This document shows positions 52,102-63,371 of a DNA stretch of 64,000 nt, piece by piece. A program made the position numbers and the translations under genes. Source of the stretch: QHWK01 sp035259385 (GTDB lineage Bacteria; Acidobacteriota; Vicinamibacteria; Vicinamibacterales; CAVVIG01). The notes beneath the pieces are model-generated. The model was given only the letters and a program-made list of their open reading frames with translations. It did no database searches and was not told the DNA's origin. The stretch lies in NCBI GenBank assembly GCA_035259385.1, contig DATFWL010000295.1, forward strand, positions 1-64,000, given 5' to 3'. Each line of letters starts with the position of its first letter. The first letter of the stretch is position 1.

Positions 52102-53453
52102 TCGGTCCGGATGCGCGCCGGACGTCGCCGATGGTGACCACGGCGACGCCGATCGGACACCGCACGATGGCGCGCGTGCGCCGCCGCCTGATTCCGTTTC
52201 TCGCGACGATGTACTTCGTCGCGTATCTCGACCGCGTGAACGTCGGGTTCGCCGCGCTGCAGATGAATGCGGCGCTCGGCCTCTCGAGCCAGGTGTTCGG
52301 CCTCGGCGCCGGCATCTTCTTCCTCGGCTACTTCCTGTTCGAGATTCCGAGCAACTATGCGCTGGCGCGTGTCGGCGCCCGCATCTGGATCGCGCGCATT
52401 GCGATCGTCTGGGGCATCGTCTCGGTGACGATGCTGTTCATCACCGGGCCAAGAAGCTTCTACGCGATGCGGTTCCTGCTCGGCGCCGCGGAAGCGGGGT
52501 TCTTTCCCGGTATCGTGCTCTACTTCACCTTCTGGTTTCCCGCGCCGGAGCGCGCCAAAGCGGTCGCGCAGTTCTCCACCGCGAGCATGGTCGCCGGCAT
52601 CGTCGGCGCGCCGCTGTCGGGCGTGCTGCTGTCGCTGCGCGGCGCCGGCGGTCTCGATGGATGGCAGTGGCTCTTTCTCGTCGAGGGACTGCCGGCGATC
52701 GCGCTTGGCGTGGTCGCGCTGTGGTATCTCACCGACACGCCCGCGCAGGCGCGGTGGCTGTCGGACGAGGAGCGCGCCTGGCTCGTGGAGGCGATGCGTT
52801 GCGATCGCGCCGACACCTCGCGGCCGGCGGCCCACAGCCTCCGCGCCGGGCTGCTCGATCCGATCGTGTGGCGACTGGCGCTGAGCCTCTTCCTGGTGGT
52901 CACGAGCGGCTACGGCTTCAGCTTCTTCCTGCCGCAAATCGTAAAGGCGTTCTCGGGCCTGTCGGACCTCGCGGTCGGCATCGTCAGCGCGATCCCGTTC
53001 TTCGTCGCGGCGATCGGCATGGTGACGGTGGCGGCGCACTCGGATCGCACCGGCGAACGGCGCCGCCACGTCGCCGCCTGCGGCTGCCTCGCCGCCGCCG
53101 GGCTCGCGTGTGCGTCCTTCGTCGCGTCGCCGCTCCAGCGATTCGCGGCGCTGTCGATCGCTGCGATCGGGCTGTACAGCTTCACGCCGCCGTTCTGGTC
53201 GCTGCCGACGGCGTTTCTCCGCGGCGATGCCGCGGCCGCAGGCATCGCGTTCATCAACGCGACCGGCAATCTCGGCGGCTTCCTCGGTCCGTACGTGATG
53301 GGCTGGATGAAGGATGCGACCGGCGACTACCTCGTGGGGCTGCGCCTGCTGGCGACGGCGGCGCTGGTTTCGGGCGTCGTCGTCTTCCTTGGGACACGGA
53401 CGGTCAGCCGAGCGACCGCGGAAACGCGGCGGTATCGCTCGGCGCCGTCGTGA
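52098..53453 (+). CDS. MFS transporter, anion:cation symporter (sugar-acid) type
   Basis: A 451-residue permease with twelve membrane helices. YFVAYLDRVNVGFAALQM with GLGAGIFFLGYFLFEIPSN (each under 20 residues) is the signature of the ACS subfamily, which imports tartrate, glucarate, galactonate and similar acids with protons. GTG 52098 overlaps the dehydratase stop and follows GGAG, indicating translational coupling; an internal ATG at 52132 is an alternative. The natural reading is that it imports the substrate of the upstream dehydratase. Its 3' end overlaps the kinase remnant on the other strand. Confidence 0.88.
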   Translation: MIGPDARRTSPMVTTATPIGHRTMARVRRRLIPFLATMYFVAYLDRVNVGFAALQMNAALGLSSQVFGLGAGIFFLGYFLFEIPSNYALARVGARIWIARIAIVWGIVSVTMLFITGPRSFYAMRFLLGAAEAGFFPGIVLYFTFWFPAPERAKAVAQFSTASMVAGIVGAPLSGVLLSLRGAGGLDGWQWLFLVEGLPAIALGVVALWYLTDTPAQARWLSDEERAWLVEAMRCDRADTSRPAAHSLRAGLLDPIVWRLALSLFLVVTSGYGFSFFLPQIVKAFSGLSDLAVGIVSAIPFFVAAIGMVTVAAHSDRTGERRRHVAACGCLAAAGLACASFVASPLQRFAALSIAAIGLYSFTPPFWSLPTAFLRGDAAAAGIAFINATGNLGGFLGPYVMGWMKDATGDYLVGLRLLATAALVSGVVVFLGTRTVSRATAETRRYRSAPS

Positions 53454-53639
53454 CGGCCTGGCCGCATCGCGCGCCGGCCCGCAGCGCCTCCTCGATCGAT
53501 CCGCCGCGCAAGCGAACGGCGATGTAGCCGGCGTTGAACGCGTCGCTCGCGCCGATCGGATCGACGGCCTCGTCGCGACTGATCGGGATGGCGTGAAGAC
53601 CACCATCGTCTCGCCCAGCGCGATCACATCCCACGTCAT
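53404..53639 (-). pseudogene. PfkB-family sugar kinase remnant (internal deletion)
   Basis: The first 15 codons read DVIALGETMVVFTP, the start of 2-keto-3-deoxygluconate-type PfkB kinases. After a frame change at about 53590 the sequence goes straight to PISRDEAVDPIGASDAFNAG and then LRAGARCGQAVTTAP, the conserved C-terminal end of the same family (GASDAF holds the catalytic Asp). Some 230-240 residues are missing. Both ends of one gene survive around a deletion, so the protein cannot be active. An intact kinase would complete a 2-keto-3-deoxy sugar-acid pathway with the dehydratase next door. Confidence 0.75.
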
Positions 53640-53766
53640 CTGCCGGGCAGAATACGTTGACTTTGGCGGTAAAGCGTAGTACTTCCGTCGGCGCCCGCCT
53701 GATGACGGAGGACATGTCGCTTCCCGATCGACCTGACGTCCGAGTGCCGGCGCCGGCGGTAGCCGG

Positions 53767-54819
53767 ATGAACGATCTGCGTCAGTCGTGGCCGGCACCGG
53801 CGACACCGCGTCCGATCGCAATCGTCGGCGCCGGCGCAATCGTTCGAACCGCGCATCTGCCCGCGTATCGCCGCCTGCAGTTTCCGGTCGCGGGTCTCTT
53901 CGATATCCGTCCCGAGGCGGCGGAGCAGACAGCGCGGCAATTCGGAGGATTGCGCGTGTTCGACACCCTCGACGAGGCGTGCGCCGTCGGCGGCGCAGTG
54001 TTCGACGTCGCCGTTCCGGGCAGGGAGGTCGCGCGCGTGCTCGCGCACCTGCCGCCCGGCGCGGCGGTGCTGATTCAAAAGCCGATGGGGGAGACCCTCG
54101 CTGAAGCGCAGGCAATCCTCGATCTCTGCCGCGAACGGCGGCTCGTCGCGGCGATGAACTTTCAGCTGCGCTTCAGCCCGAACGTGCTCGCCCTGATCGA
54201 TCTCCTCGCGGCCGGCCGGCTGGGCGATCTCACCGACATCGAAGTTCGAGTGGTCGATCGACAGCCGTGGGAGCAGTGGCCGTTCATGAAGCATGCGCCG
54301 CGCGTCGAGGTGCTCTACCACTCCATCCACTATCTCGACGCGATTCGCTTCATCGCCGGCGAGCCGCGCGGCGTGATGTGCCGGGCAATCGCCCATCCGC
54401 AGCTCGCAGATTTCAGCGACAGCCGCAGCACGATCGTCCTCGACTACGGAGATCGCATCCGCTGCTCGCTCGTCCTCAACCACACCCATCAGCACGAGGC
54501 GCGCCACCGCGAGTCGATGTTGAAGGTCGAAGGCACGAACGGCGCGGCGCTGCTCACGATGGGCGTCAACCTGAGCTATCCGTCCGGGCCGCCCGATCGA
54601 CTCGAGGTGTCGTTCGACGGGACGTGGCAGCCGGTCGCGCTCCGCGGATCGTGGTTCACCGAAGCGTTCGAGGGTCCGATGTCGAACCTGCAGCGCTTCC
54701 TCGCCGGCGAGGACAGCGTGCTGATTTCGCCGGTCAGCGACGCGATCAAGACGATGGCCGTGGTCGAGGCATGCTATGCGTCGAGCGCGGCCGGATCGAC
54801 GCCGATTCCCGCCGCGTGA
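53767..54819 (+). CDS. Gfo/Idh/MocA-family oxidoreductase (first copy)
   Basis: A 350-residue NAD(P)-dependent oxidoreductase. The Rossmann motif is IAIVGAGAIVRTAHLPAY. The EKP-type motif is LIQKPMGETLAEA, with Gln in place of Glu. The active-site region has HSIHYLDAIRFI. Family members oxidise or epimerise sugars and inositols. AMNFQLRFSP and the HQHEARHR stretch are compatible with a sugar dehydrogenase. Together with the fuconolactonase-like gene that follows 6 bp later it could oxidise a free sugar to its lactone (inference). Confidence 0.85.
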   Translation: MNDLRQSWPAPATPRPIAIVGAGAIVRTAHLPAYRRLQFPVAGLFDIRPEAAEQTARQFGGLRVFDTLDEACAVGGAVFDVAVPGREVARVLAHLPPGAAVLIQKPMGETLAEAQAILDLCRERRLVAAMNFQLRFSPNVLALIDLLAAGRLGDLTDIEVRVVDRQPWEQWPFMKHAPRVEVLYHSIHYLDAIRFIAGEPRGVMCRAIAHPQLADFSDSRSTIVLDYGDRIRCSLVLNHTHQHEARHRESMLKVEGTNGAALLTMGVNLSYPSGPPDRLEVSFDGTWQPVALRGSWFTEAFEGPMSNLQRFLAGEDSVLISPVSDAIKTMAVVEACYASSAAGSTPIPAA

Positions 54820-54825
54820 TCCGCG

Positions 54826-55716
54826 ATGCGAATCGACGCGCACCAGCACTTCTGGCGCTATCACGCGGATGAGTACGGCTGGATAGACGACTCGATGGCC
54901 GCACTGCGCCGGGACTTTCTGCCCGCGGAGTCGCTGCGCGAGATGGCCGCGACCGGATGTGATGGCTGCATTGCCGTCCAGGCGCGGCAGACGCTCGAGG
55001 AAACGCGATGGCTGCTCGCGCTCGCCGATGCGCATCCGCGGATTGCCGGCGTGGTCGGCTGGGTCGATCTCCAGGCCGGCGCGGACCGGGTGCGCCAGCA
55101 GCTCGCGCCATTTGCGTCGCACGCGAAGCTCGTCGGCATCCGCCACATCGTGCAGTCGGAGCCGGACGATCGATTTCTGCTCAGGCCGCGGGTCCTCGAA
55201 GGCCTCGCGGTGCTGCCCGAATTCGGCCTGGCGTTCGATCTCCTCATCTACGAACGCCATCTGGCAGTGGCGACCGACTGCGTCGCCCGGTTTCCAGGGC
55301 ACCGCTTCGTGCTGGACCATCTCGCGAAGCCGAATATCCGCGACGGAGGGCGCGACGTCTGGGAACGTGGCATCCGCGCGCTCGCAGCGCACGCGAACGT
55401 GTTCGCAAAGCTGTCGGGCCTGGTGACGGAGGCGGCCTGGAACCGCTGGACGGCCGAGCAGATCCGGCCGTACCTCGACGTTGCCTTCGACGCATTCGGC
55501 CCGGATCGGCTGATGATCGGATCCGACTGGCCGGTCTGCCTCGTCTCTGGCAGTTACGCGCGGACGATGGCCGTCGTCGTCGACTACATCGCCGCGCGCC
55601 CGGCGGGCGAGCAGCGCGCGGTTCTCGGGGGCAATGCGCAACGATTCTGGAGGCTCGAGGATGACACGGTGGAGGCGCGCAGCGGCCGCGCTGCTCCTGC
55701 TCGCGGCGGGGTGTAG
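54826..55716 (+). CDS. Amidohydrolase-2 family, L-fuconolactonase/rhamnonolactonase-like
   Basis: A 296-residue TIM-barrel hydrolase. DAHQHFWRY opens the metal site, KLVGIRHIVQSEPDD and FVLDHLAKP follow, and IGSDWPVCL supplies the last acid. These are the motifs of the L-fucono-1,5-lactonase/COG3618 group, which hydrolyses sugar lactones to sugar acids. The resulting acid would be a substrate for the enolase-superfamily dehydratase at 50941. Its 3' end overlaps the next gene by 56 bp, so the two are coupled. Confidence 0.88.
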   Translation: MRIDAHQHFWRYHADEYGWIDDSMAALRRDFLPAESLREMAATGCDGCIAVQARQTLEETRWLLALADAHPRIAGVVGWVDLQAGADRVRQQLAPFASHAKLVGIRHIVQSEPDDRFLLRPRVLEGLAVLPEFGLAFDLLIYERHLAVATDCVARFPGHRFVLDHLAKPNIRDGGRDVWERGIRALAAHANVFAKLSGLVTEAAWNRWTAEQIRPYLDVAFDAFGPDRLMIGSDWPVCLVSGSYARTMAVVVDYIAARPAGEQRAVLGGNAQRFWRLEDDTVEARSGRAAPARGGV

Positions 55717-56640
55717 TCGGCCGGCCAGGACGGGCGATCCCGCGGCGCTCACGATCGCGGTGATACCGAAGGGGACGTCGCACGCGTTCTGGCAGAGCAT
55801 TCACGCCGGTGCGGCGAAGGCCGCGAAAGAGCTCGGCGTCAACATCGTGTGGCGGGGGCCGCTGCGCGAAGACGAGCGCGAGTCGCAGATCTCCGAGATC
55901 GAGCGCTTTGTGACCAGCGGCGTCTCCGGCATCGTGCTCGCGCCGCTCGACGAGGTGGCGCTGGCGCAGCCGGTGGCCGACGCCAGACGCAACAACATCC
56001 CGGTGGTCGTCATCGATTCGGGGCTGAAAGGCAGCGACTACGTCAGCTTCGTCGCCACCGACAATCGGCTCGCCGGCCGCCTCGGGGGCGAGCATCTCGC
56101 GTCGCTGCTCCACGACAAGGGCCGCGTCGTGCTGCTGCGCTACGCGGAGGGATCGGACAGCACGCTGCAGCGCGAAGCCGGGTTCCTGGAGGCGATTGCG
56201 GCGCGTCCCGGTCTGCAGGTCGTCAGCGCCAACCAGTACGGCGGCGCCGATGTCGAGGGAGCGTACAAGAAGAGCGAAGCGCTGCTGAGCGGCCTCAAGC
56301 GCGCAGACGGCTCGCTCGACGTGGACGGCATCTTCACGCCGAACGAGTCGACGACGCTGGCGATGATGCGGGTGCTCGTGGACAACGGCTGGTCGGGGAA
56401 GGTGAAGTTCGTCGGCTTCGACGCATCGGACGCGCTGCTGAAGGGCATGCGTGACGGGCACCTCGATGCCGTGGTGGTGCAGGATCCGATGAAGATGGGC
56501 TATCTCGGCGTGAAGACCATCGTTGCCCACATCCATGGCGAGAAGGTGGAGGCGCGCATCGACACCGGTGTGCGGCTGGTGTCGCGCGAGCACATGGACG
56601 ATCCGGACGTCCAGGAGCTGCTGCATCCGGATTTGAAGCG

Positions 56641-56656
<16 letters not shown>
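55661..56656 (+). CDS. Sugar ABC transporter periplasmic-binding lipoprotein
   Basis: A 331-residue RbsB-type binding protein. The signal sequence ends in the lipobox LAAGC. The type-I periplasmic fold is seen in AVIPKGTSHAFWQSIHAGAA, GIVLAPLDEVALAQPV, IPVVVIDSGL, DNRLAGRLGGEHLA and VVVQDPMKMGYLGVKTI. It should bind a monosaccharide outside the cell and dock on an ABC importer. GGAGG sits 8 bp before the ATG. The ATPase gene overlaps its end by 16 bp. Confidence 0.9.
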
Positions 56657-58143
<1,487 letters not shown>

Positions 58144-58162
58144 CCGCGTCTCGCGCGACGGC

Positions 58163-59170
58163 ATGACACAGGTCGGTCTCATCGGCGCCGGCAATATCAG
58201 CACGACGCACGCGCGGGCGCTGGCGGGCATCGCCGCCGTGAACGTCGCCGCGGTGTACGCGCCGCGGCTCGAGCAGGCGCGAGGACTCGCTGACGCCGCC
58301 GGCGCACGCGCCTGCGACTCCCTCGATCGACTGTTCGATGGCCAGCCGCTGGACATGGTCGTGGTGGGAACGCCGTCGGGTCTGCACGGCGAGCACGCGG
58401 CCGCCGCCGCGCGCCGCGGCGTTCACGTCCTCGTGGAGAAACCGCTCGAGATCACGGTCGGACGTGCCGATGCGCTGATTGCCGAGGCCGATCGCGCGGG
58501 CGTCACGCTCGGCGTCGTCTTCCAGGATCGGGTCAAGCCGGACGTGCGCGCGCTGAAAGCCACGATCGATTCAGGGGCGCTCGGTTCGCTGTCGCTCGTG
58601 CACGCGCAGGTGCCGTGGTGGCGTCCGCCGGAGTACTACCGCGATTCGCGCTGGCGCGGCACGCGGGCGCTCGACGGCGGCGGCGTGCTGATGAACCAGG
58701 CGATCCACACGATCGATCTGCTGGTGTGGCTGTGTGGCCCGGTCGCGCGCGTGGCCGGGAAGACGGCGACGCGGTTCCACGACATCGAAGTCGAGGACAC
58801 GGCGGTGGCGACGCTCGAGTTCGCCAGCGGCGCGCTGGGCACGATCGACGCGTCGACGTGCGCCTATCCGGGCCGGCCGCGGCGCATCGAGATCAGTGGG
58901 GCACGCGGCACGGCGATGCTCGATGGCGATCGGTTGCTTCCCGCCGCGGGGCACGCGCCGCCGGATCCGCCGCCGGAGAACGTCGCATCTCCGGTCGTGT
59001 CCGACGTGTCCGCCCATCGCGACCTGTTCGTCGATTTCATCCAGGCGTTCCGTCACCGGACGGCGCCGTGCTGCGACGGCCGCGACGGCCGCCGCAGCGT
59101 GCAGGTGATCGAGGCGATCTACGACTCGTCGCGGCTGGGAAGACCAGTCGACGTCGCGGCGCCGCCCTGA
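58163..59170 (+). CDS. Gfo/Idh/MocA-family oxidoreductase (second copy)
   Basis: A 335-residue NAD(P)-binding oxidoreductase. VGLIGAGNISTTHARAL is the dinucleotide-binding turn. VEKPLEITVGRADALI carries the catalytic-site Lys (EKP). GGGVLMNQAIHTIDLLVWLCG holds the active-site His. It differs from the first copy at 53767 in keeping the classical EKP motif. It probably oxidises a sugar of the same pathway. It lies 20 bp after the ATPase gene, at the end of the operon. Confidence 0.88.
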   Translation: MTQVGLIGAGNISTTHARALAGIAAVNVAAVYAPRLEQARGLADAAGARACDSLDRLFDGQPLDMVVVGTPSGLHGEHAAAAARRGVHVLVEKPLEITVGRADALIAEADRAGVTLGVVFQDRVKPDVRALKATIDSGALGSLSLVHAQVPWWRPPEYYRDSRWRGTRALDGGGVLMNQAIHTIDLLVWLCGPVARVAGKTATRFHDIEVEDTAVATLEFASGALGTIDASTCAYPGRPRRIEISGARGTAMLDGDRLLPAAGHAPPDPPPENVASPVVSDVSAHRDLFVDFIQAFRHRTAPCCDGRDGRRSVQVIEAIYDSSRLGRPVDVAAPP

Positions 59171-59224
59171 CACGGCCCGGTGCCGCTGCCGGCAGTTCCG
59201 TGCCGTCGCCGTCGATCGGTCAGG

Positions 59225-60523
59225 TCACACCTGCCAGCGCATGAGGCCGACGTTGTCCGCGGTCCGATAGGTCTCGAACAGCTTGTCGCCGTCGAACTCG
59301 AGGAACACGTAGCCGTGCGGACTGTATTGCTCCGGCGCGGCGGTCACCCAGAAATTCGGCCCGTCGAGGACGAGACCCTCGGGCGCGTGCGGCCGCGGCT
59401 GGATGTGGATCCACTGGTAGATCATTCCCCGGCCGCCGATCGCGGTGTCGCGGAACGACGGGAACCCGCCGTGGCCGATGCATCGGCCCTTCACACCCCA
59501 GACCGGGTGCGGCTCGTACACGACCAGGCGATGCTCGTGCCCCCAGAACCAGGCTTCGATTCGCCCGGCCTCGAGCAGCGGACCGAGGGCCGCCTGCAGT
59601 TTCGGACCCTGTTCGTCGAGCGCTGAAAACGGCTGATGGTGCGAGCACAGGATCACTTTCCGCGTGCCGGCCGCCTTGATCATCGCGTTGATCCAGGCGA
59701 CCTGCGCCGGCGCGATGTCGAAGTCGTCGTACGAGGTGTCCAGCCCGAGAATCAGCCAGTTCGTGTTCTGCAGCGCGACGCAGCTCGAGGATTGATGGAA
59801 GAACGAGCCCAGCGCGGTGAAGTAGCCCTGCCCGCCCGAGTACATCTCGTGGTTTCCGTTCAGCGCACGATTGAGGACGCCGGTCCGCTTCGGCCAGCCG
59901 CCGACGAGGCGATCGTGTACTTCGCCGTCGGTTCCGGAGTAATAGGTGTCGCCGAGATGGAGGATCACGTCGCACTCGCGAAGCTTGTTCTGAATGCTGT
60001 CGGTGATGACCGGCGCGCCGTACAGGCCGGTGCCCCAGTCCGAGAACATCGCGATCTTCGCGTTGTCAGGAATCGGTTCGGGCGTAGACGGCGGAGGCAG
60101 AAACACCGCTCGCGTCGGATCGAGAATGATGACCAGGCCCGTGCCCAGCCATCCAATCAGATCGTTGTTGTCGAACTTGACCTGTACGGTTTCCTCGACC
60201 GTGGTGGCATTGCCCTGCGGCGTGACCACGGTTTCCCTCGGGGAGATGGTCTGAACCTTGGCACTGGCCGCGGCCTGATGCGCGATCATCGTCTGCAGCC
60301 GCGACGCCAGGTCGTTCTGCGGGGTCGACAGAATCGTCGATCCCTGGTCCGCCGATTCGAGCGATGCGACCGCCTGGTGCCAGTCGGCGAGCAGCTTCGC
60401 TTTCCGCTCCGGGTTTCCCGCCGCGACCGTGTTGACGGCGTCGTCGACGACCTTGTGCACGGCGTCCGGACGCTCGGCGAACGCCTGCTGGATATTGCTG
60501 TACGGAACGACAACAGTGCCCAC
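59225..60523 (-). CDS. Calcineurin-like metallophosphoesterase with N-terminal extension
   Basis: A 432-residue protein. The metallophosphoesterase fold shows DWGTG (D-x-G-like), HLGDTYYSG, GNHEMYSGG, CSHHQP and GHEHRL, giving the ligands of a dinuclear metal site. About 165 residues precede it, rich in A, Q and T, with one hydrophobic stretch near residue 125 (IGWLGTGLVIILDP). GTG 60523 is favoured because GGAGGAG lies 7 bp upstream; the longer frame to 60589 lacks such a site. The phosphoester substrate is unknown. Confidence 0.85.
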   Translation of the reverse strand: MGTVVVPYSNIQQAFAERPDAVHKVVDDAVNTVAAGNPERKAKLLADWHQAVASLESADQGSTILSTPQNDLASRLQTMIAHQAAASAKVQTISPRETVVTPQGNATTVEETVQVKFDNNDLIGWLGTGLVIILDPTRAVFLPPPSTPEPIPDNAKIAMFSDWGTGLYGAPVITDSIQNKLRECDVILHLGDTYYSGTDGEVHDRLVGGWPKRTGVLNRALNGNHEMYSGGQGYFTALGSFFHQSSSCVALQNTNWLILGLDTSYDDFDIAPAQVAWINAMIKAAGTRKVILCSHHQPFSALDEQGPKLQAALGPLLEAGRIEAWFWGHEHRLVVYEPHPVWGVKGRCIGHGGFPSFRDTAIGGRGMIYQWIHIQPRPHAPEGLVLDGPNFWVTAAPEQYSPHGYVFLEFDGDKLFETYRTADNVGLMRWQV

Positions 60524-60643
60524 GCTGATCTCCTCCGCTACGGTCGGCGACTCTGAGCCGGACGACTGAGATCCTAGCCAGACAATCATCGATCGTCACG
60601 GGAAATGCACGATTTATCTTCGTCGAGGGATCTCGCGAAAACC

Positions 60644-60652
60644 TGATACGTT
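60644..60652 (+). promoter_or_regulatory. Extended -10 promoter of terC
   Basis: TGATACGTT combines the TGn extension with TACGTT (60647-60652). It ends 7 nt before the ATG at 60660, so the transcript should be leaderless. Confidence 0.35.
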
Positions 60653-60659
60653 GTGCGCC

Positions 60660-61397
<738 letters not shown>

Positions 61398-61423
61398 AGA
61401 GAGCGGACTGGTAGTGCAAAAGG

Positions 61424-61429
61424 TATACT
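61424..61429 (+). promoter_or_regulatory. -10 box (TATACT) giving a leaderless start
   Basis: TATACT ends 7 nt before the ATG at 61437. No ribosome binding site lies between them. Confidence 0.4.
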
Positions 61430-61436
61430 GGCGGTG

Positions 61437-61823
61437 ATGATGAGACGGGGTGGGCTTGCGTTGCTGATCGCGCTCGCGGTGGCGAGCGCGCCGGTGGCGC
61501 TGGAGGTCTGCCGTATCGCGTGCGAGTCGACCCGGCATCCACCCCTCGCGCACGCGACACATCATCCCGGCTGTCACGAATCGGGCACTGCGTCGCCGCA
61601 TCTGTCCGCGCATGCACACCCGTGCGAACACGGCGACGAGCCGACGACGCCGGGCGTCGCGGCGGCCCGTCACTCCGACAACGCCGCCACGCTGCTCGCC
61701 GTCGCCGTGCCAGCACACGACGCTCTCACCGTCGTCGTCCGCATGTCGGCCCTCACGACAGCGGGATTGTCTTCGCTCCCCGGCCGCGCCGGGATCGCGC
61801 TCGCGACGCCGCTCCGGATTTAA
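61437..61823 (+). CDS. Small exported His/Cys-rich protein
   Basis: A 128-residue protein with an N-terminal hydrophobic signal (LALLIALAVASAPVALEVC) and a histidine- and cysteine-rich middle (HPPLAHATHHPGCHES, SAHAHPCEHGDE). The pattern suggests binding of soft metals such as copper or zinc in the periplasm. I do not recognise a named family. It is followed 65 bp later by an outer-membrane-type protein with its own His/Met-rich segment, so the two may form a metal-handling pair. Confidence 0.6.
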   Translation: MMRRGGLALLIALAVASAPVALEVCRIACESTRHPPLAHATHHPGCHESGTASPHLSAHAHPCEHGDEPTTPGVAAARHSDNAATLLAVAVPAHDALTVVVRMSALTTAGLSSLPGRAGIALATPLRI

Positions 61824-61888
61824 TCCACCCGCCGTCCATAACCGCTTTCAATCGCTCGTCGACCGAACCTTCTGGCGGGCAGGGGTGC

Positions 61889-63256
61889 ATGTACACGCGT
61901 GTTCAATTTTCGAGTCTTGCCGCGGCGTTGACGCTGTTCGTTTCTGTGTTCACCGCTGGCGAGGCCACGGCGCAGCCGGCGACCGGCGAGGTTGACCAGC
62001 CGGACGATCCGACGCTTTCGTCGGTCGTCGGCGACGAGCCCGCGCAACAGCACGACATGCAGCACATGCAGATGGAGCACGGCGAGCACATGTGGATGCG
62101 GCCGAGCCGCGATGGCTCGGGCACGTCGTGGCTGCCCGACGATACGCCGATGTACGCGCTCCATGGCCAGGCAGGGCCGTGGACGCTGATGGCGCACGGC
62201 AACGTGTTCCTTCAGTACTTGTATGACAGCGGGAATCGAGGCAGCGATCAGGCCGGCAGCATCAACTGGGTCATGGGCATGGCCGATCGAACGGTGGGCG
62301 CGGGGCACCTCGGATTCCGGGGGATGATGAGCCTGGAGCCGTGGACGATTCGCGGCTGCGGCTATCCGGACCTGCTCGCGAGCGGAGAGGCCTGCGAGGG
62401 CGAAGCGATCCACGATCGCCAGCACCCGCATGATCTTTTCATGGAGCTCACCGCGACCTACGATCGGCCGCTCGCCGGCGATGTCCGGCTTCAGGTTTAT
62501 GGCGGTCCCGTCGGCGAGCCCGCGCTCGGACCCACGGCGTTCCCCCATCGCATCTCGGCGATGCCGAGTCCGCTCGCACCGATCGCGCATCACTGGTTCG
62601 ATGCAACGCACATCACCTACGGCGTGGTGACGGGTGGCGTGTATGGCCCGCGGTGGAAGGCCGAGGCGTCGGTCTTCAACGGACGTGAACCGGACGAGGA
62701 TCGCACGAACTTCGATTTCGCCGCGCTGGATTCCTGGTCGGCGCGGGCCTGGTTTCTCCCGACCAGCCGGTGGGCGGTGCAGGCTTCTGCGGGCCGGCTC
62801 GCCGAGGCCGAGGCGGGCCATGACGGCGGACCACGCATCGATGTCAATCGCGTGACCGCGTCAGCAACGTACCACCGCCTGTTCCGCGAGAGCAGCATCT
62901 GGGCCAGCACGGTCGGTTGGAGCCGGAATCAGGAGCGCGGGAGCGATGCGACGCAGGCCTTGCTGGGTGAAACGAACGTGACGTTCGACGAGCGCCACAC
63001 CTGGTTCGGCCGACTCGAGGTGGTTGGAAAGACCGGTCACGACCTCGGGATTGAGTCCGCGGAGGTGTTCACGGTCACGAAGCTCGATGGCGGCTACACG
63101 CGATACTTCGGCGAGTCGTTCGGACTGAAGCCCGGCGTCGGCGCCGGTGTGTCGGCCGGCATCGTGCCGGAGTCGCTGAAATCGTTGTACGGCCGTCGTG
63201 TCAACGTCGGGTTCGCGGTGTTTCTGACGCTGCGTCCCGCAGAGCGCAAAATGTAG
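61889..63256 (+). CDS. Exported beta-rich protein with His/Met-rich N-terminus, metal-resistance associated
   Basis: A 455-residue protein with a signal peptide (residues 1-30). A His/Met-rich segment (QQHDMQHMQMEHGEHMWM) follows. A long beta-strand-rich part contains LHGQAGPWTLMAHGNVFLQY, DRQHPHDLFMEL, GPTAFPHRIS and ends GFAVFLTLRP. It resembles proteins found beside copper-resistance genes and is probably an outer-membrane barrel. Copper binding is inferred from the methionine/histidine cluster. AGGGG lies 4 bp before the ATG. Confidence 0.7.
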   Translation: MYTRVQFSSLAAALTLFVSVFTAGEATAQPATGEVDQPDDPTLSSVVGDEPAQQHDMQHMQMEHGEHMWMRPSRDGSGTSWLPDDTPMYALHGQAGPWTLMAHGNVFLQYLYDSGNRGSDQAGSINWVMGMADRTVGAGHLGFRGMMSLEPWTIRGCGYPDLLASGEACEGEAIHDRQHPHDLFMELTATYDRPLAGDVRLQVYGGPVGEPALGPTAFPHRISAMPSPLAPIAHHWFDATHITYGVVTGGVYGPRWKAEASVFNGREPDEDRTNFDFAALDSWSARAWFLPTSRWAVQASAGRLAEAEAGHDGGPRIDVNRVTASATYHRLFRESSIWASTVGWSRNQERGSDATQALLGETNVTFDERHTWFGRLEVVGKTGHDLGIESAEVFTVTKLDGGYTRYFGESFGLKPGVGAGVSAGIVPESLKSLYGRRVNVGFAVFLTLRPAERKM

Positions 63257-63334
63257 CGGTCACGCGGAAGAGGATTCGGCTTCGATCGGGCGTCCATGAA
63301 TCGAGGTGGTTGTCCGAGGCGAACGTGAGCGCGA

Positions 63335-63354
63335 GGCGCCTTCCGTCAGGCGCC
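63335..63354. terminator. Hairpin between convergent genes
   Basis: GGCGCC repeats as an inverted pair around TTCCGTCA and is followed on the plus strand by CGGTCTTT. It lies between the ends of the two flanking genes and may end both transcripts. Confidence 0.4.
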
Positions 63355-63371
63355 CGGTCTTTGCGGCGGCT

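Noticed and set aside
53404..55800. A 798-residue minus-strand frame
   Set aside because: Only its last 65 residues resemble a protein (the PfkB remnant). The rest is antisense to two well-supported genes.
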